Translations under genes and position numbers: made by a program
Shown here: positions 49,692-57,636 of the stretch, piece after piece
How positions within the stretch are numbered: position 1 is the stretch's first letter
Layout of the letters: each line of letters starts with the position of its first letter
The notes under the pieces: generated by a model
Told to the model about the DNA's origin: nothing
The model's database searches: none
Seen by the model: the letters and a program-made list of their open reading frames with translations, nothing else
DNA from: Fimbriimonadaceae bacterium
Lineage (GTDB): Bacteria; Armatimonadota; Fimbriimonadia; Fimbriimonadales; Fimbriimonadaceae
Length of the DNA stretch: 64,000 nt
Direction of reading: 5' to 3'
Assembly: GCA_019454125.1 (NCBI GenBank)
Contig: CP075365.1
Location: 738,218-802,217 of the forward strand

Positions 49692-49979
49692 ATGCCAGAC
49701 ACGGATCGGATTTTAGAGATTCTGCGGCTGACGAAGGTTGGCAGGAAGGAAGAGCGAGAACGTGCGCGTCGCGTGGTTGCTCTGGTCAGCCGGTTGTCCA
49801 TGGCTGGGCTGATCGATGCGCATGCGGCCGAAAAACTCACATCTCGCGCAGTCGCGAGGATGATGGCTTCAACGTTCACCCTAAGTCCCCAACGGCGCAA
49901 GACACTGAAGGCGGTCTACTCAAGGAGCTTCCGCGAGTTCTCTTATGTCAAACAAGCCACTGTCGGCCGAAACAAGTAA
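49692..49979 (+). CDS. Hypothetical small prophage protein
   Basis: A 95-residue, very basic helical protein (LTKVGRKEERERARRVVALV). No family is recognised. It lies between the attachment site and the integrase, on the opposite strand from it, so it may be expressed during lysogeny. A membrane protein gene overlaps its 3' end by 35 bases. Confidence 0.5.
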   Translation: MPDTDRILEILRLTKVGRKEERERARRVVALVSRLSMAGLIDAHAAEKLTSRAVARMMASTFTLSPQRRKTLKAVYSRSFREFSYVKQATVGRNK

Positions 49980-50349
49980 GAATTCAGGTGAAAGTCCGGA
50001 CGAGCAGGCCGTTACTCGCGCCGAACTAAAGGAGTTTGCGGCCAGCTTTCTTGCCGAAAGCCTAAGTTTGGAGTCTCCTTACGAGCCGCCAATTGAACGC
50101 ACCTGGTCGGGAGATCACACCGAGAAGTGGCTTGAGAGCATGTCTGCGGATTTGAAGCGAGTACGCGACAACGAGCAGGAAAAGTACCGATTGGCGTTTG
50201 CCGGTTTCCTTGTCGTGCTTGGCGTTGCGACGGCGCTAGTTCTAATGGGTCATAAGGATATAGTTTCGAACTCCTTTCCTTTCATTTGTGGAGGAGGCGG
50301 ACTCGCGTGGGGATCCTATTGGTTCGGAAGACAAAAGGGCCAGTCCTAA
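49945..50349 (+). CDS. Prophage membrane protein, unknown
   Basis: A 134-residue protein with a charged N-terminal half and two hydrophobic helices near residues 83-101 and 108-124 (LAFAGFLVVLGVATALVLMG; FPFICGGGGLAWGSYWF). It overlaps the 95-residue gene and shares the YTAR stop with the convergent integrase. A lysogenic-conversion or exclusion role is possible but unsupported by any motif. Confidence 0.55.
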   Translation: MSNKPLSAETSKNSGESPDEQAVTRAELKEFAASFLAESLSLESPYEPPIERTWSGDHTEKWLESMSADLKRVRDNEQEKYRLAFAGFLVVLGVATALVLMGHKDIVSNSFPFICGGGGLAWGSYWFGRQKGQS

Positions 50350-51395
50350 CCGCCGAGCCTGCGGAAATAACCCAGCATCTCATCTCCTCGATCCTCGAGG
50401 TACAGCATCGTCGTCTTTATGCTGGAGTGCCCCAGCACGGCCCGCTGAATGAAGGTCTCGGGTACACCGGCGGCCCGGAGGTTCGTAGCCGCGGAGTGCC
50501 TCAGGTCGTGGAAGCGGACTCGAGGGACGCCGGCCTCTTTGCAGAGCTCTGGCATCTGTTCTGAGACCCATTCGGGATGGACGGGCTTGCCCTTGTGGCA
50601 GAAGAGATAGACAGCGCCTTCGGGTGCAAATGCGAGGAGCCGCTCACCCCATGGCCTGGGGACGACCAAGACTCTCGCTTGGCCACGCTTCTTGCCCTTG
50701 AGCCGCTCTTCCTCACCGTGCGGCTGCCGGTTGAAGCGGACGGAAACGACGGCCCGATCCTCGAGCAGCTCGACGTTCGGGATCTTTAGCCCGCACACCT
50801 CGTCCCGTCGAAGAGCGAGGGTGCCGGCCGCAAAGACCGGGCCTTCCATGTCGCTGCCGGCTGCCGCATCGAGGAGCTGCCGATACTGGGCCGGATCCAG
50901 CGTAGTGGCCACGAAGGCTTCCGTCTCAGGCAGGGCGACCAGGCGGTGGTCGCGGTGAGATATCCGGCCCGTCTTGTGGGCGAGCTCCATCGCCGAGGCT
51001 AAGACGCCGAAGACGTTATGGACAGACTTGGCCGAGCCGAGCTGCTCCGTAAGAGACGCCACCCAGGGCTGAAGTACTTCGAGGCGCAGGTCGACCAGCT
51101 TCAATGGCTGAAGCGGCGCGATCCACTTGTCGAGAGCTCGTTTGTAGCCCTTCCGCGTGGCCAAGGTCGTGCGGCCAGGCGTTTTGAGGACTGGCCACCA
51201 AACGGTCTGGACGAACTCGGCGAGCGATCCCGGCGGCAGGTCGGGCGGGCCCTCGATGTACTCGGCCATCTTTCGCTCGACGATAGCGCAGCCTTCTTCG
51301 CCCTCGACCTTGCTACGGAACCACTTTCGCGACTTGCCCGAGCCCACGCTGGCTTCCCAACGCCGATTGGCTTCGTCCCACCTCGGCTTCATCAT
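50346..51395 (-). CDS. Tyrosine recombinase (phage integrase)
   Basis: A 349-residue integrase. The SAM-like core-binding region lies at residues 50-145 and the catalytic domain follows. Catalytic residues read: Arg196 in LALRRDEV, Lys in the LKGKKRG turn near 235, His296-x-x-Arg299 in RFHDLRHSAA, His323 in VLGHSS and the nucleophile Tyr332 in TTMLYLED. The enzyme recombines attP with the tmRNA attB. It is last in the left operon; its start lies inside the excisionase-like gene. The 3' end shares CTAA with the convergent membrane gene. Confidence 0.93.
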   Translation of the reverse strand: MMKPRWDEANRRWEASVGSGKSRKWFRSKVEGEEGCAIVERKMAEYIEGPPDLPPGSLAEFVQTVWWPVLKTPGRTTLATRKGYKRALDKWIAPLQPLKLVDLRLEVLQPWVASLTEQLGSAKSVHNVFGVLASAMELAHKTGRISHRDHRLVALPETEAFVATTLDPAQYRQLLDAAAGSDMEGPVFAAGTLALRRDEVCGLKIPNVELLEDRAVVSVRFNRQPHGEEERLKGKKRGQARVLVVPRPWGERLLAFAPEGAVYLFCHKGKPVHPEWVSEQMPELCKEAGVPRVRFHDLRHSAATNLRAAGVPETFIQRAVLGHSSIKTTMLYLEDRGDEMLGYFRRLGG

Positions 51396-51573
51396 CGGCG
51401 ATTATCCTCCTAACGATCTCGTCTGCGAGCCGCTCGACCTCGCTTCTGGCAAAAAGGCCGGTCTCCTTGTCCCGGTGCAGCCGCCCCTCGACCAGGTAGC
51501 GCGTGAAGCGCCTGCGGGTCGCCCGCAGGTACTCCATGGCTTCCGATTGGGTCATTAGAGGCGATGAGACCAT
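51313..51573 (-). CDS. Excisionase-like small HTH protein
   Basis: An 86-residue protein. LMTQSEAMEYLRATRRRFTR resembles an AlpA/excisionase-type helix-turn-helix, followed by YLVEGRLHRDKETGLFARSE with the wing-like turn, typical of Xis or MerR-like folds. It overlaps the integrase start by 83 bases, as excisionase genes often do. The N-terminal SPLMTQ segment recurs in the protein at 52997. ATG at 51573 abuts the upstream stop; a second ATG at codon 7 is possible. Confidence 0.65.
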   Translation of the reverse strand: MVSSPLMTQSEAMEYLRATRRRFTRYLVEGRLHRDKETGLFARSEVERLADEIVRRIIADDEAEVGRSQSALGSQRGLGQVAKVVP

Positions 51574-51876
51574 TCAGAACGCCACCTTCCGAATGTGCTT
51601 GAGGTAGCCCCGGCAAAGCCGGTGCGGACGGACGCTCTCTCCCAGCAGCTCACAGTTCTTGGCGTTGCAGGCAGCGAGCGCCTCCATAAGCTGTACGCAA
51701 CGATGGACCAGCGCGAGGTGCGCGTCGTCGAGCGGCAGCTTGGCCCAGGAGCCGCCCGGAAGCTGCTCCTCGATCTGGTACAGGCCCGAGACGACGACGA
51801 GCCGCCTGGCCCTCTTGCTGGCGCTCTCCGGCAGCCCGCAAAGGACGTCGGTGGAGTCGGTGAGCGCTTGGTTCAC
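51574..51876 (-). CDS. Hypothetical prophage protein
   Basis: A 100-residue protein starting GTG. It has helical, Leu-rich segments (HLALVHRCVQLMEALAACNA) and a Cys-rich C-terminal third (NCELLGESVRPHRLCRGY). The stop codon abuts the excisionase-like ATG. Unknown function. Confidence 0.5.
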   Translation of the reverse strand: MNQALTDSTDVLCGLPESASKRARRLVVVSGLYQIEEQLPGGSWAKLPLDDAHLALVHRCVQLMEALAACNAKNCELLGESVRPHRLCRGYLKHIRKVAF

Positions 51877-52214
51877 TAATCATCCCCTTCTGCGTCTTCC
51901 GTGGCTTCCGGAACGATCCCGATCATCCGGTCGGTCTTGGCCCTTGGCGCGTGGCAAAGGGTGCGACTCGGGTTAAGCGATAAGACGGCGAAACCTTCGG
52001 CAAGCCCTAATTCGGGGTTGTCCTGCAAGACATAGCCGACGGTGACGTCGATATAACGCCCCGTTGTGGCGCCTAAGCTGGTGACCTCGACCAAAATAAG
52101 GCGGTCGCCCTTCTTGAAGTTTCGGTCGTTCCTCCTGATCTCGAAGTGCTTATTGCCGGCCTTGACCGATTTGAAGTAGGGCCGCGAGGTTTTAAGGACG
52201 TGGACTTTAGCCAT
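51876..52214 (-). CDS. DUF3850/ASCH-like protein
   Basis: A 112-residue protein with VHVLKTSRPYFKSVKAGNKH, FEIRRNDRNFKKGDRLILVE and TTGRYIDVTVGYV, the DUF3850 layout related to ASCH RNA-binding domains. It probably binds RNA or a modified nucleotide; no specific function is known. Its start is the repeated GGCGGCAATGGCT cassette. Confidence 0.8.
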   Translation of the reverse strand: MAKVHVLKTSRPYFKSVKAGNKHFEIRRNDRNFKKGDRLILVEVTSLGATTGRYIDVTVGYVLQDNPELGLAEGFAVLSLNPSRTLCHAPRAKTDRMIGIVPEATEDAEGDD

Positions 52215-52395
52215 TGCCGCCCCCGCTCATGATCTCTGCCAGGATAAGGGCTAAGAACCCGAGGACGGAAAGGCGGAAACAGACACCCTCTTTGGCTTCG
52301 CCGCACAGGACGACCGATAGCCATAGGGACGCGCCACCGTAAATGACCAAGAAGATGCCGAAGACACACCGGGCGATAGACGCGACGTCAGCCAT
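52207..52395 (-). CDS. Small two-helix membrane protein
   Basis: A 62-residue protein from the ATG at 52395, with two hydrophobic helices (FGIFLVIYGGASLWLSVVL; SVLGFLALILAEIM). The last residues GGGNG and the start overlap both neighbouring genes, and the start is the GGAGGGCGGCAATGGCT cassette. Unknown; possibly a holin-like or exclusion protein. Confidence 0.55.
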   Translation of the reverse strand: MADVASIARCVFGIFLVIYGGASLWLSVVLCGEAKEGVCFRLSVLGFLALILAEIMSGGGNG

Positions 52396-52984
52396 TGCCG
52401 CCCTCCACTTGCCGGAACGTGAGTACCCCGACTTTGGGGTTATCAGCGAAAAGGCGCTTTTTGCCGTTGATGGAGTCCCACAGGTCTCGAAAAGCAATAA
52501 TCGCGCCGTGGTCCTCTGTGTACCCCCGGTCGGTTAACCAATTCTTTATGCAGATGTCATGGTCTAAGTAACGAGCGGCGTCTAACGACGTGTAGCCACA
52601 AAGTGGGCAAGTAATTCCCTCGCATAGCGCATCCCGGATGCTGATGTCCTGCAACCGCTCTTCATAGGCGTCCTCGGTCGCCTCCAGCGTGATCCGGGAG
52701 AAGCGGCGGGGCATAAAGATTGACGGTCGCCATTGGTAGTTTCGCCCAAGCCTGATGTATTCGCGCCTGGTCTCTTCCCCTTCAAGGCTCGTGGACGCCT
52801 TATACGCGCATTTGTCATCAATAACGTGGTCAATATCAAATGACATCCACGTTTCCTTAACCCATAGAAGGTCGCCTTTCTTGACCTTCAGCCACTTCTT
52901 GTCCAGACGCCTTGTCTGCGTCTTCTTGCCGTCCAGGATCGCCCGCACCATAGGGCCGCTGAAGATGATCGGGTACTCAGCCAT
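52388..52984 (-). CDS. ASCH-domain prophage protein
   Basis: A 198-residue protein with the ASCH-type start PIIFSGPMVRAILDGKKTQT and LLWVKETW. A CPLCG knuckle in the C-terminal part suggests a metal site. ASCH proteins bind RNA or process nucleotide derivatives; this version is often found in phages near methyltransferases. The end (EGGNG, TGA) contains the ribosome-binding site and start of the membrane protein. Confidence 0.8.
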   Translation of the reverse strand: MAEYPIIFSGPMVRAILDGKKTQTRRLDKKWLKVKKGDLLWVKETWMSFDIDHVIDDKCAYKASTSLEGEETRREYIRLGRNYQWRPSIFMPRRFSRITLEATEDAYEERLQDISIRDALCEGITCPLCGYTSLDAARYLDHDICIKNWLTDRGYTEDHGAIIAFRDLWDSINGKKRLFADNPKVGVLTFRQVEGGNG

Positions 52985-52996
52985 TGCCGCCCTCCT

Positions 52997-53323
52997 TCAC
53001 CTAAGCCCCTCCGGGAAAAGGAGCGGCGTGGCGACGACGTCGGGGCCGATATAACGAAGGAGCCCGAGCCCGCTTAGCTTGCTTAGGTTGTTCCGATAGC
53101 TCGAAGACGTCGCGCTCTGGCCCGTTGCCGTCGCCAGGGCCGAACGGTGGATCCCGTCCGGGTAATGATCGATAAGTCGGGTGAGCATCCGCCCTTGCGG
53201 GCCGCTCAGCTTCGATTTCCATGCCCGGTGAAGGTCGGCGAGGCTCGCGGGCGATTCCACCTCGCCGGCCGCTTCCCGCCCTGCCTTGGTTACCGCTTGG
53301 GTCATGAGGGGCGATTGGATCAC
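52997..53323 (-). CDS. Winged-helix-like prophage protein
   Basis: A 108-residue protein. The C-terminal half looks like a winged helix: SGPQGRMLTRLIDHYPDGIH, then RSALATATGQSATSSSYRNN and LSKLSGLGLLRYI. It may bind DNA. The N-terminus (GTG at 53323) shares SPLMTQ with the excisionase-like protein; ATG at 53305 is an alternative. It lies 4 bases downstream of the methyltransferase gene. Confidence 0.6.
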   Translation of the reverse strand: MIQSPLMTQAVTKAGREAAGEVESPASLADLHRAWKSKLSGPQGRMLTRLIDHYPDGIHRSALATATGQSATSSSYRNNLSKLSGLGLLRYIGPDVVATPLLFPEGLR

Positions 53324-53326
53324 GGC

Positions 53327-55354
53327 TCAGCCGGTCCTCCGGTAGTCGCGGACGATCAGGCTCTGAGCGTTCGCCCTGACGAGTGCTTCCGCCACGGGCG
53401 GGCTGACCGAGTTGCCGACCATCCTGACTTGCGCGGTCTTTGTGAGCGGCTTGCCGTCTGCGCCCCGATCGATGATGTAACCGGGACGGAAGCCTTGGGC
53501 CAGGTAGAGCTCGCGCGGCTGGAGCATCCGCATGGCGATGTCGTCGACCACGAAGGTCTGTTCGTCGATATCGACCGTGACCAAGCCGAATCGGTCGCAA
53601 GTCGAGACGGTGTGAACTGGCTCGTCAACGGGGGCCCCGGTAGCGGTGCCGTGGTACTTGGCAAGGAAACTAGCGACTAGCGCCGCCTTTCCTTGCCCGC
53701 CCCCGGTAACCGTGCCAATCGGATCGCCGGCATGAGAGCCGACGCTCTGGCCGAAGTCGCGCTGGATGTGTGCCGCGACCAGGTTGTGCCTGGCTCCATC
53801 GCTCACCACCGTATGGCACGGCTGGTCAGCGCCGTACGAAGGGCTCCTCGAATTGTTGTTCGTGACGAAATGAGCGGCAATCACAGCGTGGTGACCACCC
53901 GTCGCGATAGTAGGGGCTGGGGCGTCCGCGGCTCCTCCGCTATGACCGGTGGTGTTCGTCGCAAGATGAGCGGCAACCAAGCCATGGTGCCTTCCGCCTG
54001 CAGAGATAGTCTGCAGTGGCCGGTCGATCTCGGCAGCGTCGGCCGTGCCGTGCTGTTCGATCAGGGTCGCAGCGCACAGGCTCTGGAACGATCCGTCGGC
54101 GCAGACCGCTCCGTTTGGCTCGTCAAGCGGCCGACCGGCCCCGTTCCTTGAATCGTAGAAACCGCCGTTGTGCTGGGCGAGGAATCCCGCCACCAGCGCG
54201 TGGCGGTTCTGTGTGTCGATGGTATGGATCGGATCGTCGACCTCGCATCCGCGAACATCGTCCGGCCCTTTCTCGGAGTGGTAACTACTAAGGCTCGCGG
54301 CGACAAGTCCGGCCCCGTTGCCAGAGGGGACGACCACCGGCGACGGCTCTTCGATGGACCGACTTCTAGGTGCTTGGCCCTTCCTCTCGCCGTAGCGGGG
54401 CACGAGCAACGGAGAGACCAGGCCGTGCGCGTCCCTTGCGCTGGTGACCGTGCGCATCGGTTCGGAGATGTCCCATGGCCGTTGCCAGTCGCCCCCGTGG
54501 TTAAGGGTGACGAGGAAGGGCTTCGGATTGTCGAGTACAAACCGCTTCACCCCTCGTGCGATGCGGCGCATCGTCTTCTCGGCAAGCGGGCGGATCGGCG
54601 ATGGCCTGCCGAGCTCCTTGCCCCACGCCTTAGCCTCTTCGCGCGTGGCGAAGATCGACAGCAACGGTTCCGACCAGTCGATGCACTCCGCAGCGGCACG
54701 GTACGGCTTGGCCCTGCCCGGGCCATGGGTCGGCTCGGGCCAGACGATCGGCCGGCCGTCGCAGCGGGCGATCAAGTAGAGCCGCTTTCGGATGGTCGGC
54801 GCCCCATAGTCGCAAGCCCTGAGCTCCCGCCACTCGACCTCGTACCCGTGCTCCTCCAGCGACTTGACCCAGCGGCGGAACGACCTTCCGCGCCTGCGCT
54901 TGCACGGTCGCAGCGCATCGGGAGGGCCGACGAGCGGCCCCCAGTCGGCGAACTCCTCGACGTTCTCGAGCATGATCACGCGCGGCCTGACCGTTCCTGC
55001 CCATCGAGTGACGACCCAGGCGAGCGCGCGGCGCTTGCTGTTGGCGTGGCGGATCGGCTTGCCGCCCCTTGCCTTGCTGTGGTAGGTGCAGTCCGGACTC
55101 GCCCAGAGGAATCCGACCGGCCTCCCCCTTGTAACCTCTCGGGGATCGACCTCGAAGACGTCGCTTACAAGGTGCAACGTCTGGGGATGGTTGGCTTGGT
55201 GAAGGGCGACCGCCTCGCGATCGTGGTTGATGGCGATATCGACCATCCGCCCGGTCGCCTGCTCAATCCCGGCCGAAGCGCCGCCACCGCCAGCGAAGAG
55301 GTCGACGATTAGCTCTTCATGGACGTCTAGCAGATGCTGCAGGAAGAGGCTCAC
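53327..55354 (-). CDS. C5-cytosine DNA methyltransferase with a repeated central region
   Basis: A 675-residue enzyme from the GTG at 55354, which overlaps the upstream stop (GTGA). Motif I is VDLFAGGGGASAGIEQ near residue 18, the catalytic Cys is in WASPDCTYHS (motif IV), motif VI is MLENVEEF, motif VIII is RKRLYLIAR and motif X is MVGNSVSPPVAEAL. Between motifs VIII and X are roughly nine degenerate units of about 30-45 residues with the pattern DxPxxTIxxGGRHxLVAAH. It methylates cytosine in DNA, probably to protect phage DNA from restriction; the target site is unknown. Confidence 0.9.
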   Translation of the reverse strand: MSLFLQHLLDVHEELIVDLFAGGGGASAGIEQATGRMVDIAINHDREAVALHQANHPQTLHLVSDVFEVDPREVTRGRPVGFLWASPDCTYHSKARGGKPIRHANSKRRALAWVVTRWAGTVRPRVIMLENVEEFADWGPLVGPPDALRPCKRRRGRSFRRWVKSLEEHGYEVEWRELRACDYGAPTIRKRLYLIARCDGRPIVWPEPTHGPGRAKPYRAAAECIDWSEPLLSIFATREEAKAWGKELGRPSPIRPLAEKTMRRIARGVKRFVLDNPKPFLVTLNHGGDWQRPWDISEPMRTVTSARDAHGLVSPLLVPRYGERKGQAPRSRSIEEPSPVVVPSGNGAGLVAASLSSYHSEKGPDDVRGCEVDDPIHTIDTQNRHALVAGFLAQHNGGFYDSRNGAGRPLDEPNGAVCADGSFQSLCAATLIEQHGTADAAEIDRPLQTISAGGRHHGLVAAHLATNTTGHSGGAADAPAPTIATGGHHAVIAAHFVTNNNSRSPSYGADQPCHTVVSDGARHNLVAAHIQRDFGQSVGSHAGDPIGTVTGGGQGKAALVASFLAKYHGTATGAPVDEPVHTVSTCDRFGLVTVDIDEQTFVVDDIAMRMLQPRELYLAQGFRPGYIIDRGADGKPLTKTAQVRMVGNSVSPPVAEALVRANAQSLIVRDYRRTG

Positions 55355-55665
55355 GCCTGAGCCTCCAAAGCCTCCCGTAGGCGCTTCGCTCTTGTCTGGA
55401 TACTGTGCGCGGCTGCTTTGTCGTACCTGGCGATGAGCTCCGCTTCTCTTTCCAGTGTGAACGCCAACCTGCTCGACGCTTCCGCGATCCGCTGGGCAGA
55501 CCTCAGCGCCTGGACCGCTTGCCGTATCATTGCAATCTCCTCGTCTGCCTTCTGCCGAGTCATTCGAGATGTGGCTATGAGTCGAGGGTAGACCCGCTCT
55601 CTCATCGCTAGCTCGCGCTGCAAGCACTTGACAAGCTCGTCATTGGAGAAGGTGCGCTCAGCCAT
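55351..55665 (-). CDS. Hypothetical coiled-coil prophage protein
   Basis: A 104-residue helical protein from the ATG at 55665 (FSNDELVKCLQRELAMRERV; ADEEIAMIRQAVQALRSAQR). No domain is recognised. Its stop overlaps the methyltransferase GTG, implying coupled translation, and its start overlaps the previous gene by 8 bases. Confidence 0.6.
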   Translation of the reverse strand: MAERTFSNDELVKCLQRELAMRERVYPRLIATSRMTRQKADEEIAMIRQAVQALRSAQRIAEASSRLAFTLEREAELIARYDKAAAHSIQTRAKRLREALEAQA

Positions 55666-56092
55666 CCATCTCCCGGCTGTCCACTGCCGCCTCCGAAAGT
55701 GACGCCGGTACCGTGACTTGGACACGCACGCCATGGGCGCGTGCTCGATCGAGCGCGCTGAGCGCAAGCGCCTTCAGACTTTGATCGTTAGTGTTAAGGC
55801 ACCGGTCCAGTAGTTCGCCTGCAATTTGCGCGACCGTAGCGGCTGCTGGGTCGGGTTGCCATTCGGGCACGATCTCTGGATCGATAGCGACCGAGCCCGA
55901 GCCCGCAATGTTCGGCGGCGTAACGCTCACTTCGGCCGTGAAGCGTGGCTCTGGGGCCCAGAGCGTATCGTCGGCGATGACCGTAAGCTCTACGACCTTC
56001 TCCCCTGTATGCAACTGGCCAGCTGGAGGCCGCTTCTTGTACATTCTATTGACGTCGCGCCGGTTGAACACCAAGAAGACGGTGTCTTTCAC
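55658..56092 (-). CDS. Hypothetical prophage protein
   Basis: A 144-residue protein from the GTG at 56092 (overlapping the upstream stop by GTGA). The N-terminus (VKDTVFLVFNRRDVNRMYKK) is basic, and the C-terminal half is helical (ALDRARAHGVRVQVTV). No known family is recognised. It belongs to the chained left operon. Confidence 0.5.
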   Translation of the reverse strand: MKDTVFLVFNRRDVNRMYKKRPPAGQLHTGEKVVELTVIADDTLWAPEPRFTAEVSVTPPNIAGSGSVAIDPEIVPEWQPDPAAATVAQIAGELLDRCLNTNDQSLKALALSALDRARAHGVRVQVTVPASLSEAAVDSREMDG

Positions 56093-56517
56093 CGTGCCAC
56101 CTCCACCGAGACTTTTCGGAGTCCGGGCCTTGCACCGTTCGTCAGCCTCCGCCATACCTCGTGGCTAGCGTCGACCCTTGAGCGGGCGCCAAGCCGCGAG
56201 GCTGAGAGGCTCTTGCTCATCCGGTCGTTCACCCGCACGGTGAGGGAGCGGCCGCCCAGGGAGAGCACCAGCTTCGTGCCGAGCGGCCACTCGTTACTGG
56301 CGACCGTGACGCCGCATTTGTCGTATCGATCGCCGCTTGCCGTCTTACGGCCTTCGTAGCGGTCGCTGTAGACCGACATCGTCCGGATCAGTGGAGGCGC
56401 GGGTTTTTCCAAGGCCGCGGCATGAGGCGGAGCCCCTTGCTTGCCTGCAGGAAAACGGGCGATCCCGACCAATATGGCCGCGAGCACCGTCGCGAGCACG
56501 ACGCCTTTCTCGCTCAC
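56089..56517 (-). CDS. RlpA-like double-psi beta-barrel protein, exported
   Basis: A 142-residue protein starting GTG. An N-terminal helix (VVLATVLAAILVGIARF) anchors or exports it. The mature part YSDRYEGRKTASGDRYDKCG, then ASNEWPLGTKLVLSLGGRSL and VRVNDRMS is the RlpA/double-psi barrel pattern, found in peptidoglycan-binding or lytic proteins. A role in cell-wall passage or superinfection control is possible. Confidence 0.75.
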   Translation of the reverse strand: MSEKGVVLATVLAAILVGIARFPAGKQGAPPHAAALEKPAPPLIRTMSVYSDRYEGRKTASGDRYDKCGVTVASNEWPLGTKLVLSLGGRSLTVRVNDRMSKSLSASRLGARSRVDASHEVWRRLTNGARPGLRKVSVEVAR

Positions 56518-56738
56518 GATTCCACCTGCAAGGTCGGGATGACCGATGTGGGATAGGCGCCCCGGATATTGGCGTGGAAATAGGCGCCAGGGGCGTCGGC
56601 CATGGCTAGGCGGACAAACTCGACAGGAGGGCAGTCCGAGTATCCGTAGACCGCGCCCGAGTGCATCCTCACGTGCATCACCTGGCCGTCAAGGTCGTAA
56701 CCGACCGACTCGATCGGCACAGACTTCAAGGGCAGCAT
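56514..56738 (-). CDS. KTSC domain protein
   Basis: A 74-residue protein matching the KTSC domain: VPIESVGYDLDGQVMHVRMH, then SGAVYGYSDCPPVEFVRLAM. The domain is found on phage and host proteins and may bind nucleic acid; function is unsettled. The ATG at 56738 is chosen for the domain boundary, and the stop overlaps the RlpA-like start. Confidence 0.75.
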   Translation of the reverse strand: MLPLKSVPIESVGYDLDGQVMHVRMHSGAVYGYSDCPPVEFVRLAMADAPGAYFHANIRGAYPTSVIPTLQVES

Positions 56739-56740
56739 TC

Positions 56741-56980
56741 TCACTGCGGGTCCCCTCCGAACACGAGCCGGTAAACGTGGATGTATGGGTCGGGAAGGTG
56801 CACGACGCGGGTGTCGCCCCTCGCCATGACGATCGTCTGCCCGTCCTTCGTCTCCTGGAGACGGTCGATCGCGAGCATTTTCAGGCTGACCTGGTTGCCC
56901 TTGACGTCCGCGCCCTGCAGGTACCTCACGCCCTCGACGTTTTTCACGCATGCGGTCACGAGGCCCTTATTCGCGCTCAC
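56741..56980 (-). CDS. Hypothetical small prophage protein
   Basis: A 79-residue protein from the GTG at 56980, which overlaps the upstream stop (GTGA). KTSC follows two bases later. It has short beta-rich segments (VSLKMLAIDRLQETKDGQTI). No family is recognised. Confidence 0.5.
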   Translation of the reverse strand: MSANKGLVTACVKNVEGVRYLQGADVKGNQVSLKMLAIDRLQETKDGQTIVMARGDTRVVHLPDPYIHVYRLVFGGDPQ

Positions 56981-57636
56981 TGGGACACCTCCGGGAATTT
57001 GATCTCCACTGTCTCGCTCGGCGGCACGTACTCGATTCCGTCCGGGTCGTCGAACGCCAGGGCGTCCTTGATCTTCGCCAGCTCGCTCTTCGCGACGGCC
57101 TTCTTGACCGCCTGGGCCTGGCCGTTCTTTTCGAGCCACTCGCAAGCGGCTGGCTCGTCAGTGACCAGCCAGCGTTCGGGCTGTGTCCGGAAGGAGACCC
57201 GTCCGGTCAGGTAGTCGAAGCTCCGAGCCTTCCCTTTCAGCCTCTGCCGCGCGTCGGCAGCGACCATCGGCAGATAAGCAGCAGTCAGCCAGTCGTTGGC
57301 CTTGGCGGCCTTCTCCGCGACGCGCTGCGCCTGGGCGGCCAGTGCGGCCGCCTCCAAGTACTCAGGGCTTTGGCGCGCCTCGTCCATCGCGCGCTGGAGG
57401 ATGTCGTCGCATTGGGCGGCCGCACCCTCTCTGGCTACCGCCGCGGTGCGGAGCCGGGTGCGGACGCGCAGGATCCGTCGAAGCGCGGCCTCTACGCCTT
57501 GCTCGTCGAGCTCGGCCGGGGTGCCGTCGGCCTCTCCGACGACCTCCCCGGTCTCCGGGTCGATCCAGAGGCCGTCGTCGGTGAGCACCGGGTCCACGGG
57601 CAGCGCAGACTGGAGGTCGCTCAAGGCCTCAGCCAA
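56977..57636 (-). CDS. Gam-like/Gp157-like host-nuclease inhibitor
   Basis: A 219-residue protein from the TTG at 57636. The N-terminal half is a coiled coil (VEAALRRILRVRTRLRTAAV). The C-terminal half, DYLTGRVSFRTQPERWLVTD and CEWLEKNGQAQAVKKAVAKS, ends IEYVPPSETVEIKF, as in Mu Gam or phage Gp157-type proteins that bind DNA ends and block host exonucleases. It overlaps the RecA-like ATPase gene by 8 bases, fitting a recombination module. Confidence 0.7.
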   Translation of the reverse strand: MAEALSDLQSALPVDPVLTDDGLWIDPETGEVVGEADGTPAELDEQGVEAALRRILRVRTRLRTAAVAREGAAAQCDDILQRAMDEARQSPEYLEAAALAAQAQRVAEKAAKANDWLTAAYLPMVAADARQRLKGKARSFDYLTGRVSFRTQPERWLVTDEPAACEWLEKNGQAQAVKKAVAKSELAKIKDALAFDDPDGIEYVPPSETVEIKFPEVSQ

